DNA from: CAVSWN01 sp046728115
Lineage (GTDB): Bacteria; Acidobacteriota; Vicinamibacteria; Vicinamibacterales; CAVVIG01
Assembly: GCA_046728115.1 (NCBI GenBank)
Contig: JBKPDW010000127.1
Coordinates: forward strand, 1 to 22,062
Reading direction: 5' to 3'
DNA length: 22,062 nucleotides
Made by a program: the position numbers and the translations under genes. Below are positions 1-7,506 of the stretch, piece after piece; position 1 is the first letter of the stretch, and every line of letters begins with the position of its first letter. The notes under the pieces were generated by a model that did not search any database, was not told where the DNA came from, and saw only the letters and a list, made by a program, of their open reading frames with translations.

Positions 1-390
1 GACGATGAGCCGGATGCAAGCAGTCCGTCACCAGAATTCACTCATCGTCATTCGATGGCTGGTCGCAAGCGCGGAAACCAATTCGAACGGTGCGATGCGG
101 CGTACGAGGGCACGCGGGCTCTTTTAGGCGATTTGATCCGAACTGCTGATGTTGCGCACATTCTGCACATACTTCAGGATCAGTGGGCCGCTGGACACCG
201 ATTCATGCCGTGGGGAGGTTTTTCTAATTGGCCGCAGGGAACGTCACCAGGTGGCCATCTCATGGGCGACCTTTTTCCCAGCAACGATGCATTGGTAGGG
301 GCAAGCATGGTCACACGGCGGTTCCTGTTTGATTTCATGAACGGCCACGTCGGCAATCCGGGCGACTACTTGATGAATTTCTGCGGCTAG
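1..390 (+). CDS. Unknown protein, C-terminal fragment (open at left edge)
   Basis: The frame is open from base 1 to a TAG at 388-390, so the gene probably starts outside the window. An internal ATG at 55 has no Shine-Dalgarno sequence before it and is not a convincing start. The readable part is about 129 residues, rich in Gly, Phe, His and Asp toward the end (for example GGHLMGDLF and HVGNPGDYLMNF), with no hydrophobic segment. Its codon use resembles the next gene, with many A/T third positions, and differs from the GC-rich genes further right. The stop lies only 10 bases before the ATG at 401, so the two may be co-transcribed. I do not recognise the family. A shorter antisense frame at 244-549 overlaps it, so whether this is a gene at all is uncertain. 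Confidence 0.4.
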   Translation, partial: DDEPDASSPSPEFTHRHSMAGRKRGNQFERCDAAYEGTRALLGDLIRTADVAHILHILQDQWAAGHRFMPWGGFSNWPQGTSPGGHLMGDLFPSNDALVGASMVTRRFLFDFMNGHVGNPGDYLMNFCG

Positions 391-400
391 ATCTTCACCA

Positions 401-1072
401 ATGATTTCAGCAATCGCCGAATGCAAGCCGCGTGTTGGAGTGGTTCTTCTTAGTGCTTGGACGTGTGCGACGACATGCGGCTGCCAGAATCGACCCTCTG
501 GAAGCCAATCGGTTGTTACCGGCGACGTGGCGCCTGGGAACATTCTCATCGAGGTGAGTAGTCCGAAATCGACTAGCGATCCATATTGGCGGTATCGCGT
601 CGTACCCGCTCAAGGGTTGGTGCAACAGATTAGCGCGGGTCCCCACAGCGATCCATATACGGCCACGAGATTCGACTGCTTTAAGGGAGTCTCCGTACCA
701 TCCGCGGATCACATCTTTGTTGCCGAATGCTCAGGGCAGTCATTTCTTGCTCATGCCGAATTCACCGTTTCGGAAGTGCGCTCTGGCCACATTTTGTTTC
801 GATGGGATCCCCCAGGATGGCAAGGAGTTGCCGGATTCCTTTGGTCGCCGAACTCACGCTCGGTTGCATTGTTAACGTATTCCGAGCGACGCGGCAGAGG
901 CCCAATGGACCTCGTTTGGGCTGTGGCTGGACATCCGGTCCCTTACCACACTTTCTTCGTAGAACTGATAGACGTGCAACGCGAGCGGTCGATCAAATAC
1001 GTTGTCAGAAAAGACGTCTATATGGGGGAGGGCAGAATTCTGACGTGGACGCTGAATGACCGAACGAACTGA
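401..1072 (+). CDS. Exported protein of unknown function, TolB/WD40-like features
   Basis: This 223-residue protein starts with a short N-terminus and a hydrophobic stretch (about residues 12-26, VGVVLLSAWT...) ending in a Cys-rich segment. That is compatible with a signal peptide or a non-canonical lipoprotein signal, although no good lipobox is present. The body has a segment like one blade of a TolB/WD40-type propeller (residues about 145-160, FLWSPNSRSVALLTY, with aromatic residues and an S-P-N-S-R turn), followed by strands typical of such folds. The ATG at 401 has only a weak upstream purine run, and a GTG at 440 is an alternative. Third codon positions are roughly half A/T by eye, unlike the rest of the window, which suggests a different origin. 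The function is not known. Confidence 0.5.
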   Translation: MISAIAECKPRVGVVLLSAWTCATTCGCQNRPSGSQSVVTGDVAPGNILIEVSSPKSTSDPYWRYRVVPAQGLVQQISAGPHSDPYTATRFDCFKGVSVPSADHIFVAECSGQSFLAHAEFTVSEVRSGHILFRWDPPGWQGVAGFLWSPNSRSVALLTYSERRGRGPMDLVWAVAGHPVPYHTFFVELIDVQRERSIKYVVRKDVYMGEGRILTWTLNDRTN

Positions 1073-1132
1073 CGCGCCACGTCACGACGACAACGACATG
1101 CCGCGTTGGAAGAATCCGCTGACGTCTGCCGA

Positions 1133-1867
1133 TCAGAACCGAAAACGGACGCCGCCGCCGAACTGCAACCCGCCGACCTTCAGATTCGACACCGCCGGCA
1201 GGTCAACCTCGCCGCCGGCGTAGCGAATGAAGAAGCCAACCCCGTACTCCTCGGCCAGCTTGTAACTGATGTCGAGGCCCACATTGCCAGCCTTGGCGGT
1301 CGTCGCCGACTGGCTGTCCACTGACATCGCCGCCGTCGAAGCCGTCGGCGAGACGCTGATTGAGGCAACGTCCTGACTCACGTGCAGGATCGTCGGCCCG
1401 CCAGACAGCGCGAAATCGATCCGGTTGTTCAGCGGCACCGTGTAGATGAACTGGAAGTTCACCCCGAACATGTTCTGGTTCATATCGCCGGGCGGGGTGG
1501 GCGTTATAGTGGTGAATCGACCGAAAAAGACCGGATCCGGCATGATGGCGGCGCCGGATGCGGCGCTCTTGGCGCGGCCCAGCCAGATTCCCCCACCCAC
1601 CGCCATGTGCGGGGCGAACTGATAGCCGCCCGAGGCGTCGAACACGAATGCACTGCCGATGTTCTGGCGCGTTTCGTAGCTTCCGGTTTCGTTGAAGCTG
1701 CTGAACGTGCCGCTACTTCCGAATGACCGATCCTGAAACTGGCCGCCCGCACTGAGGTTGACGAATACTTCGCCCGGGGACCGAGGGCTAGGGGTCTGGG
1801 CAAATGAGGTCGTTGCCCCAATGAGCAGTCCAGCAATCGTGGCAGTTACGGTCATCGTCTTCTTCAT
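1133..1867 (-). CDS. Outer-membrane beta-barrel protein
   Basis: This 244-residue protein begins MKKTMTVTAT and has a Sec signal peptide (hydrophobic core about residues 7-18, cleavage likely after SFA at about residue 23, before Gln). The mature chain alternates polar and hydrophobic residues, is rich in Gly, Ser, Phe and Tyr, and ends GGGVRFRF. A terminal Phe is the usual signature for recognition by the BAM assembly machinery. Length and composition fit small OmpA/OmpW-like eight-strand barrels (OMP_b-brl type); the ligand or role is unknown. I chose the ATG at 1867 because a GAGGAG Shine-Dalgarno sequence (1871-1876) lies a few bases upstream. An in-frame ATG at 1882 and longer extensions to 2017 would spoil the signal peptide. 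It is monocistronic here, divergent from the gene at 2027. Confidence 0.85.
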   Translation of the reverse strand: MKKTMTVTATIAGLLIGATTSFAQTPSPRSPGEVFVNLSAGGQFQDRSFGSSGTFSSFNETGSYETRQNIGSAFVFDASGGYQFAPHMAVGGGIWLGRAKSAASGAAIMPDPVFFGRFTTITPTPPGDMNQNMFGVNFQFIYTVPLNNRIDFALSGGPTILHVSQDVASISVSPTASTAAMSVDSQSATTAKAGNVGLDISYKLAEEYGVGFFIRYAGGEVDLPAVSNLKVGGLQFGGGVRFRF

Positions 1868-2026
1868 CGATCTCCTCGTCATGCTATGTGTGTCGATCCT
1901 TGCGCCGCGGTTTCCTCGGCGCATTCGGGCAGTGCTCACGCACCAATTCAACAACCTGCTCGAAAACTCCAGGATACTCAGGCGAGAAAGGCTTTGGTAT
2001 CCTACCACGACTGCCAAACGACATCC
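1868..2026. promoter_or_regulatory. Divergent intergenic region between barrel and coiled-coil genes
   Basis: This 159-base gap separates two genes transcribed away from each other, so it must hold both promoters unless one is read from outside. It contains the GAGGAG ribosome-binding site of the barrel gene and an inverted repeat (1901-1923). On the plus strand a TATCCT-like hexamer lies near 1996-2001, but no matching -35 box is obvious. No promoter can be assigned firmly. Confidence 0.4.
1901..1923. repeat. Inverted repeat (7-bp perfect stem, 9-base loop)
   Basis: TGCGCCG (1901-1907) pairs perfectly with CGGCGCA (1917-1923) across a 9-base loop. It lies about 34 bases upstream of the barrel gene start, in its likely leader, and could be an operator or an mRNA hairpin. 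A 7-bp GC-rich stem can also arise by chance in DNA of this composition. There is no T-run, so it is not an intrinsic terminator. Confidence 0.35.
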
Positions 2027-2827
2027 ATGGCCGAGTTCGACATCCGCAGCGACGCAATCCGCGTCGAAGACGTGATGGAACAGATCCGCGCCCGGATCCG
2101 CGACAAGCGTGGCGTGGACTACACGGAGCAGCAGATCCGGGACCTGGCTGCAGTCAAGCTGGAGTCCTTCCTGGATCCCCGTGCCGTGCGATCGGATCTG
2201 TTGAAACAGTTTCGAGCGACCCGACCGTCACAGCTGTTCGAGCCGTTCGGGCCTGATCCGTTGTTCAGCGCCCGTCGATCGATCGTTGCGCGCCTTCGAG
2301 CGCTGTTGCGGCCCTTGCTGCGCCTGTTCTTCAATCCCCAACCCGTCATGGAGTCGTTCGGCCGCATCAACGTCCTGGCCGAGATCCACACGGCAGAACG
2401 TGATCAGTACTTCGAGCTCCTGCACAACCTGGTGCTGGAGCTCACGCGCACGACGATCGAGCTGAGAAATCTCAAGATGCGCGTCGATTCGCTTTCGAGC
2501 CGGCTCGATTTCGACGAGCGCCGCGCGCGAGCGCTCGAGAGCGCGGTCGTCTACCGATCGCAGCCTTCGAGATCGATGCCGCAAACTGCCGACGCGTCGC
2601 AGCCGATCGAAGGGCCCGGCCAACGGAGCCATCGCATCGCCAGCCGAAGGTGGCGCCGCGAACGTCCTCCCGCCGCAGAGGTCATGGGATCATCAGCCCT
2701 GAACCTCACACGGAGCGACACAGCGTCCAATCCGACTGGTTCTGAGAGCAGATCGCAGGCAATCACCGACGCCACAGAACGAAAAACAAACCTTTCGCCC
2801 CCCGACGACGAAACCAAATCTGAGTAG
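2027..2827 (+). CDS. Coiled-coil protein related to N-termini of glycan-cluster methyltransferases
   Basis: This 266-residue soluble protein has no signal peptide. Residues about 10-55 (VEDVMEQIRARIRDKRG...YTEQQIRDLA) form a charged helical region. A basic, hydrophobic amphipathic stretch (about 80-100, RLRALLRPLLRLFF) could lie on a membrane. Residues about 106-165 are a long coiled coil (AEIHTAERDQYFELLHNL, then ELRNLKMRVDSL). The last 90 residues are low-complexity Ser/Thr/Glu/Asp. From memory, this arrangement resembles the N-terminal half of methyltransferases and related proteins in polysaccharide clusters, but no SAM-binding motif is present. I start it at ATG 2027 because the upstream extension to 1886 reads as non-coding. 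No clear Shine-Dalgarno sequence precedes it. It may be an accessory or scaffold protein for the glycan machinery; that role is inference. Confidence 0.65.
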   Translation: MAEFDIRSDAIRVEDVMEQIRARIRDKRGVDYTEQQIRDLAAVKLESFLDPRAVRSDLLKQFRATRPSQLFEPFGPDPLFSARRSIVARLRALLRPLLRLFFNPQPVMESFGRINVLAEIHTAERDQYFELLHNLVLELTRTTIELRNLKMRVDSLSSRLDFDERRARALESAVVYRSQPSRSMPQTADASQPIEGPGQRSHRIASRRWRRERPPAAEVMGSSALNLTRSDTASNPTGSESRSQAITDATERKTNLSPPDDETKSE

Positions 2828-2905
2828 CAATTCGCGTTCCCTTTAGTGTGCGCACCCGCACAGCTGCGGTCCGCCTCTTGCTGGGACCCCATGCGGAGGT
2901 CGCGC

Positions 2906-3433
2906 ATGCTGACTCGTCAGTTGCGAGCTTTCGTCGCGTGTTTCATCTTCTCGATCACAATCGTTCCGCAGGTGTGTGCGCAGAACGACACGCCGTCTAT
3001 TTTCGGCCACGCTCTCAAGGCGACCCTTCTCGATCCGACGACGTACCCGGCGCCCGCGCTCTACTACGACGCCACGATGCGTGACTGGAAGACATCTCAG
3101 ACGTTTTTCCGGAACGGATTCTTCGAACAGAACGCCCGCTTCACGATCTCGGGATTTCCGAACGATAAGCCGGTAAGTTACGAGGCGGGAAGGAATCAGA
3201 TTCTACGTGACGCGATGGCGGTGTTCGCCGTATCGGCGGCGCACAATTTCGGGGCCCGCCTGTTCGAAGATGCCTTGAAGCAGCAGTATCCCGACCATCG
3301 CAAGGCGATCGCGGTGATTGGATGGATCGAGCGGATCGGACTCAGCGCGTACCTCTCGTATCGCGTGTCGACCCCGCATTACCGCCAGTGGAAGGCCAAC
3401 CAGCAACTTGCCGCGCAGCTGGGGATCAGATAG
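2906..3433 (+). CDS. Small secreted protein of unknown function
   Basis: This 175-residue protein has a Sec signal peptide (MLTRQLRAF, hydrophobic core about residues 7-20, likely cleavage after VCA at about residue 25). The mature part looks mainly helical and has conserved-looking aromatic motifs: YYDATMRDWKTSQTFFRNGF (about residues 53-72), a short Pro/Gly segment, then a helical C-terminus ending YRQWKANQQLAAQLG. I have the impression of similar small proteins in Acidobacteriota genomes, but no function is known to me. The ATG at 2906 is set by a strong Shine-Dalgarno sequence, GGAGG at 2895-2899, with a 6-base gap; the ATG at 2891 would overlap it. It follows the coiled-coil gene after 78 bases and converges on the minus operon with a 12-base gap. 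Confidence 0.75.
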   Translation: MLTRQLRAFVACFIFSITIVPQVCAQNDTPSIFGHALKATLLDPTTYPAPALYYDATMRDWKTSQTFFRNGFFEQNARFTISGFPNDKPVSYEAGRNQILRDAMAVFAVSAAHNFGARLFEDALKQQYPDHRKAIAVIGWIERIGLSAYLSYRVSTPHYRQWKANQQLAAQLGIR

Positions 3434-3445
3434 GCAGAGAACGAC

Positions 3446-5380
3446 TCATTCTCCGTGACGGCGCAATGTGTACACCCGCCCCGATGAGTCGGCGTGCTGC
3501 AGCGCGAGCTGATCAGCAAACCGCTGCAGCCGTTTGTCTAGCCGCTCTCGCTCGCCGGCTGGGTAGAACCCGTCGTGAACCACGAGGTACGTCACGTCGA
3601 GTTCGCGAAGCCGGCGCAGACTGATCTCGTCCGGGAAAGCCCGCAGCACCTGATAGAGCGTCGTATGAAGGGGTGCCTCGAATCCGCTGTATCCATGGAT
3701 GGTCTTCTGCCAGTGTGCCATCGAATGGAGCATGTATGTCGTCTGCTGCCGAATCGACAGTGTTACCGGAAACTCGGCAACCACGAAGGGTGTCGGCTGA
3801 GTCGCCAGCCAGCGGTCAGCCGCCGGAATGTCGACGCTGAACGGTACGACGGGTAAAGGCATTCCAGCGAACTCGACAATCATGAGCGCGAAAAGCGCCA
3901 TCACGATCCACGTTCGAGATCGCACCGAGAATCGAGCGGCGAGCCGATCGAAGCCGATTCCGGCGAGGACGGAAATCGCGAGCATCGCCGGGATCATGAA
4001 CCGTGAGGGCACACGGATGAAACTCAACCCCGGCATCCAGTACATGGCCGGCCAGAGCCCAATCGGAGGCCCGATCGACAGCCACACAAATACCAGCGTC
4101 AGGAGCACGTAGAAGATCACCGGATCGCGCCGCCATTCCGAAGCACTTCGACGCCAGGCGTGGACTGCATCCCCCAGCCGCTGACGCACGTGCTGTAACG
4201 ATGGCCGTCGGACAGAGATCCGTAGTCCAGCAGCCGCTGCGCAGAGGAACAGCGGCCGCCACGCGTCGCGGACGGTGACAAGGACGGTACCAAGACGCCA
4301 CCTGATCGGCCCGGATGCAAGCACCGCGATAGCAGTCAGCAATGCGACCAACGCAATGCCATCGAGAAGCAGCGCGGCGGCCGTTCGCCCCCGACTTCGC
4401 GCCGGCAAAGCGTTCGGGCTCGCCGAGCGGCGCTCACGCCACCGTGAGGCGATCGCGATGCCTGCGAGGAGCAGCGGGACGACCCCCGGAAACAGATAGG
4501 CACTTGCGTTCTCGCGGACGTGCAGGCCCGGCAGCCAGGACAGCAGCCATTGCTGAACGTGCGTCGGCGCTGCGATGAAGCTGACCCACGTTGGCGCCCA
4601 GTCGTCGAGTGTCCGGCGCAGCCCCATCTCGACCTGCACGCGATGGTACGGCCAGTACAGAAGCATGGCCGGCGCGAGCCACAAAGCGCTCGCGAAACCG
4701 AAGTCGCGGAGCCGCCGACGAAGACTGAGCGGCTCGCCGAGCACGAATCGATATGTCAGCAGACACGCGGCCGCCAGCACCAGGAAAACCGCGCCGTGCC
4801 CGCTCGTGAAGGCCTGAAGGGTAAACAATGCTACCGCCATGCGCAGTGCCCACTTGCGACCACCGGAGAAGTACGCGTGCAGTGAGGCCAGCGCAAGCGG
4901 CATCCATTGCATGGTTCCCAGATACAGCTGTCCGGTTCGCACGAATCGAGGCGGCGCAAAGGCAAACACAACTCCCGAGATCAGCGCACCGCCCGCGCTT
5001 ACTCCCACAACCCTCGCCAGCACGTACACGCCGAGACCGCACAACACGCCAGCGAGCAGCTGCGTGAGGTTCATGGCAAGCACCGGATTGCCGGTCAGCC
5101 ACAGGACCGGTGCGGCAAAAAGGGCGCTGCCGATTGAATTCTCGGAGTAGGCGAGCGTCAGCGGATTGGGATAGTAAAAGTTCGCATCGAAGATGGTCAG
5201 AGGCTGATGAAGAAATTTATGGGTATCCCACGACAGCGTCCAGATGTAGAGGTGCGTATCGGGGTTGTCGCCAAAGACGGTTGTCCCCGGGTGGACCGAC
5301 AACGGATACGCGAACAGCACGGTCACGGCCAGATAGAGCGTCGTGGCCGTTGCCAGCTCCAGGAAGGAGGGGCGACCCAT
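3446..5380 (-). CDS. GT-C-type membrane glycosyltransferase (paralogue of 16563-18185)
   Basis: This 644-residue polytopic membrane protein ends the minus operon. It has many transmembrane segments, a conserved first periplasmic loop with an acidic motif (GDNPD, D38 and D41), and FDANFYYPNPLTLAYSE at residues 64-80. This architecture is that of GT-C glycosyltransferases, which use polyprenyl-phosphate sugars on the periplasmic side and rely on acidic residues in the first loop. The C-terminal 150 residues form a soluble domain (HWQKTIHGYSGFEAPL, then LDVTYLVVHDGF). I chose ATG 5380, which overlaps the upstream stop by one base (TGATG). With it, residues 38-80 line up without gaps with the paralogue at 16563. 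A GTG at 5383 is the alternative. The donor and acceptor sugars cannot be read from sequence. Confidence 0.8.
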   Translation of the reverse strand: MGRPSFLELATATTLYLAVTVLFAYPLSVHPGTTVFGDNPDTHLYIWTLSWDTHKFLHQPLTIFDANFYYPNPLTLAYSENSIGSALFAAPVLWLTGNPVLAMNLTQLLAGVLCGLGVYVLARVVGVSAGGALISGVVFAFAPPRFVRTGQLYLGTMQWMPLALASLHAYFSGGRKWALRMAVALFTLQAFTSGHGAVFLVLAAACLLTYRFVLGEPLSLRRRLRDFGFASALWLAPAMLLYWPYHRVQVEMGLRRTLDDWAPTWVSFIAAPTHVQQWLLSWLPGLHVRENASAYLFPGVVPLLLAGIAIASRWRERRSASPNALPARSRGRTAAALLLDGIALVALLTAIAVLASGPIRWRLGTVLVTVRDAWRPLFLCAAAAGLRISVRRPSLQHVRQRLGDAVHAWRRSASEWRRDPVIFYVLLTLVFVWLSIGPPIGLWPAMYWMPGLSFIRVPSRFMIPAMLAISVLAGIGFDRLAARFSVRSRTWIVMALFALMIVEFAGMPLPVVPFSVDIPAADRWLATQPTPFVVAEFPVTLSIRQQTTYMLHSMAHWQKTIHGYSGFEAPLHTTLYQVLRAFPDEISLRRLRELDVTYLVVHDGFYPAGERERLDKRLQRFADQLALQHADSSGRVYTLRRHGE

Positions 5381-7494
5381 CACCTGGCCAGGTGATAGAT
5401 CGACATCGTGCCGTTCCGCACGACTGGCTGAAAGATCGCGGGCTGATCGTTGAGGATCGTTTCGAGCGCCGGGTAGGCCTTCCGCTCAGGAGGTCCGACG
5501 ATCAAGTAGTCGATGCGCAGCGCCTTCGCGCGTTCGTACACGGTATGCGAGTCTGCCGCCGTGTAGATGTCCTTCACTCTGCGGCTCACCGTCTGATATT
5601 TCTCGAGCGGCACCATGGAAATCGGCAGGCCACCCGCCATGCGCCGCTCCGCAAACGCCGGGACGTAGGCCCACGCGTACGACGCGCCCGAATCTCGCAC
5701 CGAGGGTTCGATCTGAACGATCGCGTCGGACGCGGTGTTGGTGCGGATCCACTCGAGCGCCTGAAGTTCGTCCGGCGTCACGATGAGTGTCCAGGGAAAG
5801 CCCGGCCCGAGCCCTCGATTCGACACGTCCTGGGTGTTGTAAATGTCGATGGCCAGCGTCGGCGCGGCTCCAACTGCGAAGATGATGGCCACGATGACAC
5901 AGACAACCTTGAGACCAGGGCCCTTGCGAAACAGCTCCTGCATCGCGTATCCGGCAAGGCCCGCGCAGGCTATGAAACTGAAGTGACCGGAACGCCAACC
6001 GACGTAAACGTGCTGATGATCTTTGAGATCGACGAAGAAGTAGAAGAGGACGGATACGGCAATGATCACACCGAAGATGTCGGCGTACTGTTCGTGTCGC
6101 CGCACGGCCATCCACAATCCAGCGACTCCGGCGACCAGCATAGGAAGACTGAGCAACATCGACGCGACGACGCCGTGTGTGGCCGCCGGATTCAGGCCGA
6201 CGGTGATCAACGACTCGCCCCGGTCGACGTATTGAAGCCACGTCGCAATCCCGAAGCCGATCGCGAGAGGCATGGCGGCCGCGATCGCACACGGAACGAT
6301 TGCGTGAAACCGGCGCTCGGCGATCAGGCGCAGGCCCAGATACATCACCGCCATCGTCACCAGCATCAACGCGGCGAAAGTGCTGAGAAGGAGCGAGCAC
6401 GCGAGCAGGCTACCTATCCACAGCATGATGCCGACTCGTCCGACATCTCGTGTCTGCGTCGCGCACAGCAGCGCCGACAGCCCTGCCGCGTAGCCCATCG
6501 CGTGATGCGGTTGGTACCAGAGCACACGCTGCAGGCCGTCGATTGGCAGGCTGCCGTAGTACCAGCGTTCAACCGCATCGATGTTGATGGAGCGGACCGC
6601 GTCGAGCGGCAGCCCATGCCGCCAGAGAAACCACAATCGCTCGCTGCCCTCGAAGCTCGTGAACAAAACGGCTGACACGCAGCCCAGTAGTGCGGCGACG
6701 GGGCTCGATACGAGTTGGCGCGCCAGCGCATAGAGGAACGCGACGAAGACGAGATCCAGCACGATCGAGCTGACGAGCAGTACCTGTTCAAGCCGGGCTG
6801 GCGGCGTGTGAGTTCTGTACTGGATGGCCGGAAGCAGGTGAGGCAACCAGTAGTAGCGGAGCGGATCGTCCAGGTAAAACTGATTCCTCGGAGGCACGTC
6901 GCCCTTGCCGAGTTCCGCGGCGACCGCCATGCGCCAGACGAAATCGGCCGTGAAATACGCCCGATAGGCGCGACCCTCGGGCAAGTCGACGCCGACGCGG
7001 GAAAAGGGGCGTCCGACGATGAGCGGAACGATCAAGAGCAGGAGCAGAACGGCGAGAACGTCCCGCCGATCGAAGCACGGGATGTCGAAGGATCCCGCGA
7101 GGGGGCGGACCAGCAGAATGATCGAGAAGGCGAGAAGCGGAGCAAGCAGGAGGATCCAGCCGCTTCGCATGCCGGCGACCCACAGCGCCAGCAGCGCCAC
7201 GCTGCTGAATGCGTGCCCCCAGACGCCACCCACCAGCACCGATGCGATGCGAGCGCCTGGTCGGTTCCCGTACAGCGCTCGTGCGATCGCGATGCCAGGC
7301 ACGGCAAACCACACCACGGCGCCGCCGAGGACAACGGCCCATCGCAGCGGAAGAATCGCGCGTGTCGCCAGCAGAAGCGCACCACCCAGCACGACGGATG
7401 CGATCGTGATCCAGGCGGCCGGGATTTCCTCACGCGGCTGAACCGACACCGGCATCGCTGACGCGTTGGAGGCGGCGGCAGTCGATGAAGCCAT
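5380..7494 (-). CDS. Large polytopic membrane protein, GT-C-like glycosyltransferase
   Basis: This 704-residue protein has a short cytoplasmic N-terminus and a dozen or so hydrophobic segments. A large periplasmic loop at about residues 165-225 contains YFTADFVWRMA (D184) and FYLDDPLRYYWLPH (D209, D210). Acidic and aromatic motifs in the first large loop are typical of GT-C enzymes and of related multi-pass families such as DUF2298. The C-terminal 160 residues are soluble (ALEWIRTNTASDAIVQIEPS, then RIDYLIVGPPERKAYP), as in the neighbouring GT-C proteins. It starts 12 bases after the stop of the upstream gene and its stop overlaps the start of the next. No Shine-Dalgarno sequence is convincing, and an internal ATG at 7455 is possible. 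The substrate is unknown. Confidence 0.75.
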   Translation of the reverse strand: MASSTAAASNASAMPVSVQPREEIPAAWITIASVVLGGALLLATRAILPLRWAVVLGGAVVWFAVPGIAIARALYGNRPGARIASVLVGGVWGHAFSSVALLALWVAGMRSGWILLLAPLLAFSIILLVRPLAGSFDIPCFDRRDVLAVLLLLLIVPLIVGRPFSRVGVDLPEGRAYRAYFTADFVWRMAVAAELGKGDVPPRNQFYLDDPLRYYWLPHLLPAIQYRTHTPPARLEQVLLVSSIVLDLVFVAFLYALARQLVSSPVAALLGCVSAVLFTSFEGSERLWFLWRHGLPLDAVRSINIDAVERWYYGSLPIDGLQRVLWYQPHHAMGYAAGLSALLCATQTRDVGRVGIMLWIGSLLACSLLLSTFAALMLVTMAVMYLGLRLIAERRFHAIVPCAIAAAMPLAIGFGIATWLQYVDRGESLITVGLNPAATHGVVASMLLSLPMLVAGVAGLWMAVRRHEQYADIFGVIIAVSVLFYFFVDLKDHQHVYVGWRSGHFSFIACAGLAGYAMQELFRKGPGLKVVCVIVAIIFAVGAAPTLAIDIYNTQDVSNRGLGPGFPWTLIVTPDELQALEWIRTNTASDAIVQIEPSVRDSGASYAWAYVPAFAERRMAGGLPISMVPLEKYQTVSRRVKDIYTAADSHTVYERAKALRIDYLIVGPPERKAYPALETILNDQPAIFQPVVRNGTMSIYHLAR

Positions 7495-7506
7495 CCTGCG
7501 TCGTTG

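Noticed and set aside
244..549. 101-codon minus-strand frame at the left edge
   Set aside because: It overlaps both plus-strand frames there. Part of it looks protein-like (EIIGEDLAAEIHQVV), but it has no ribosome-binding site or recognised domain, and the plus frame at 401-1072 is longer and more convincing. It is not excluded completely.
5110..6675. 521-codon open frame on the plus strand
   Set aside because: It is antisense to two GT-C-like genes, with an Arg/Asp/His-rich product and no recognisable fold. It is a GC-rich shadow frame.
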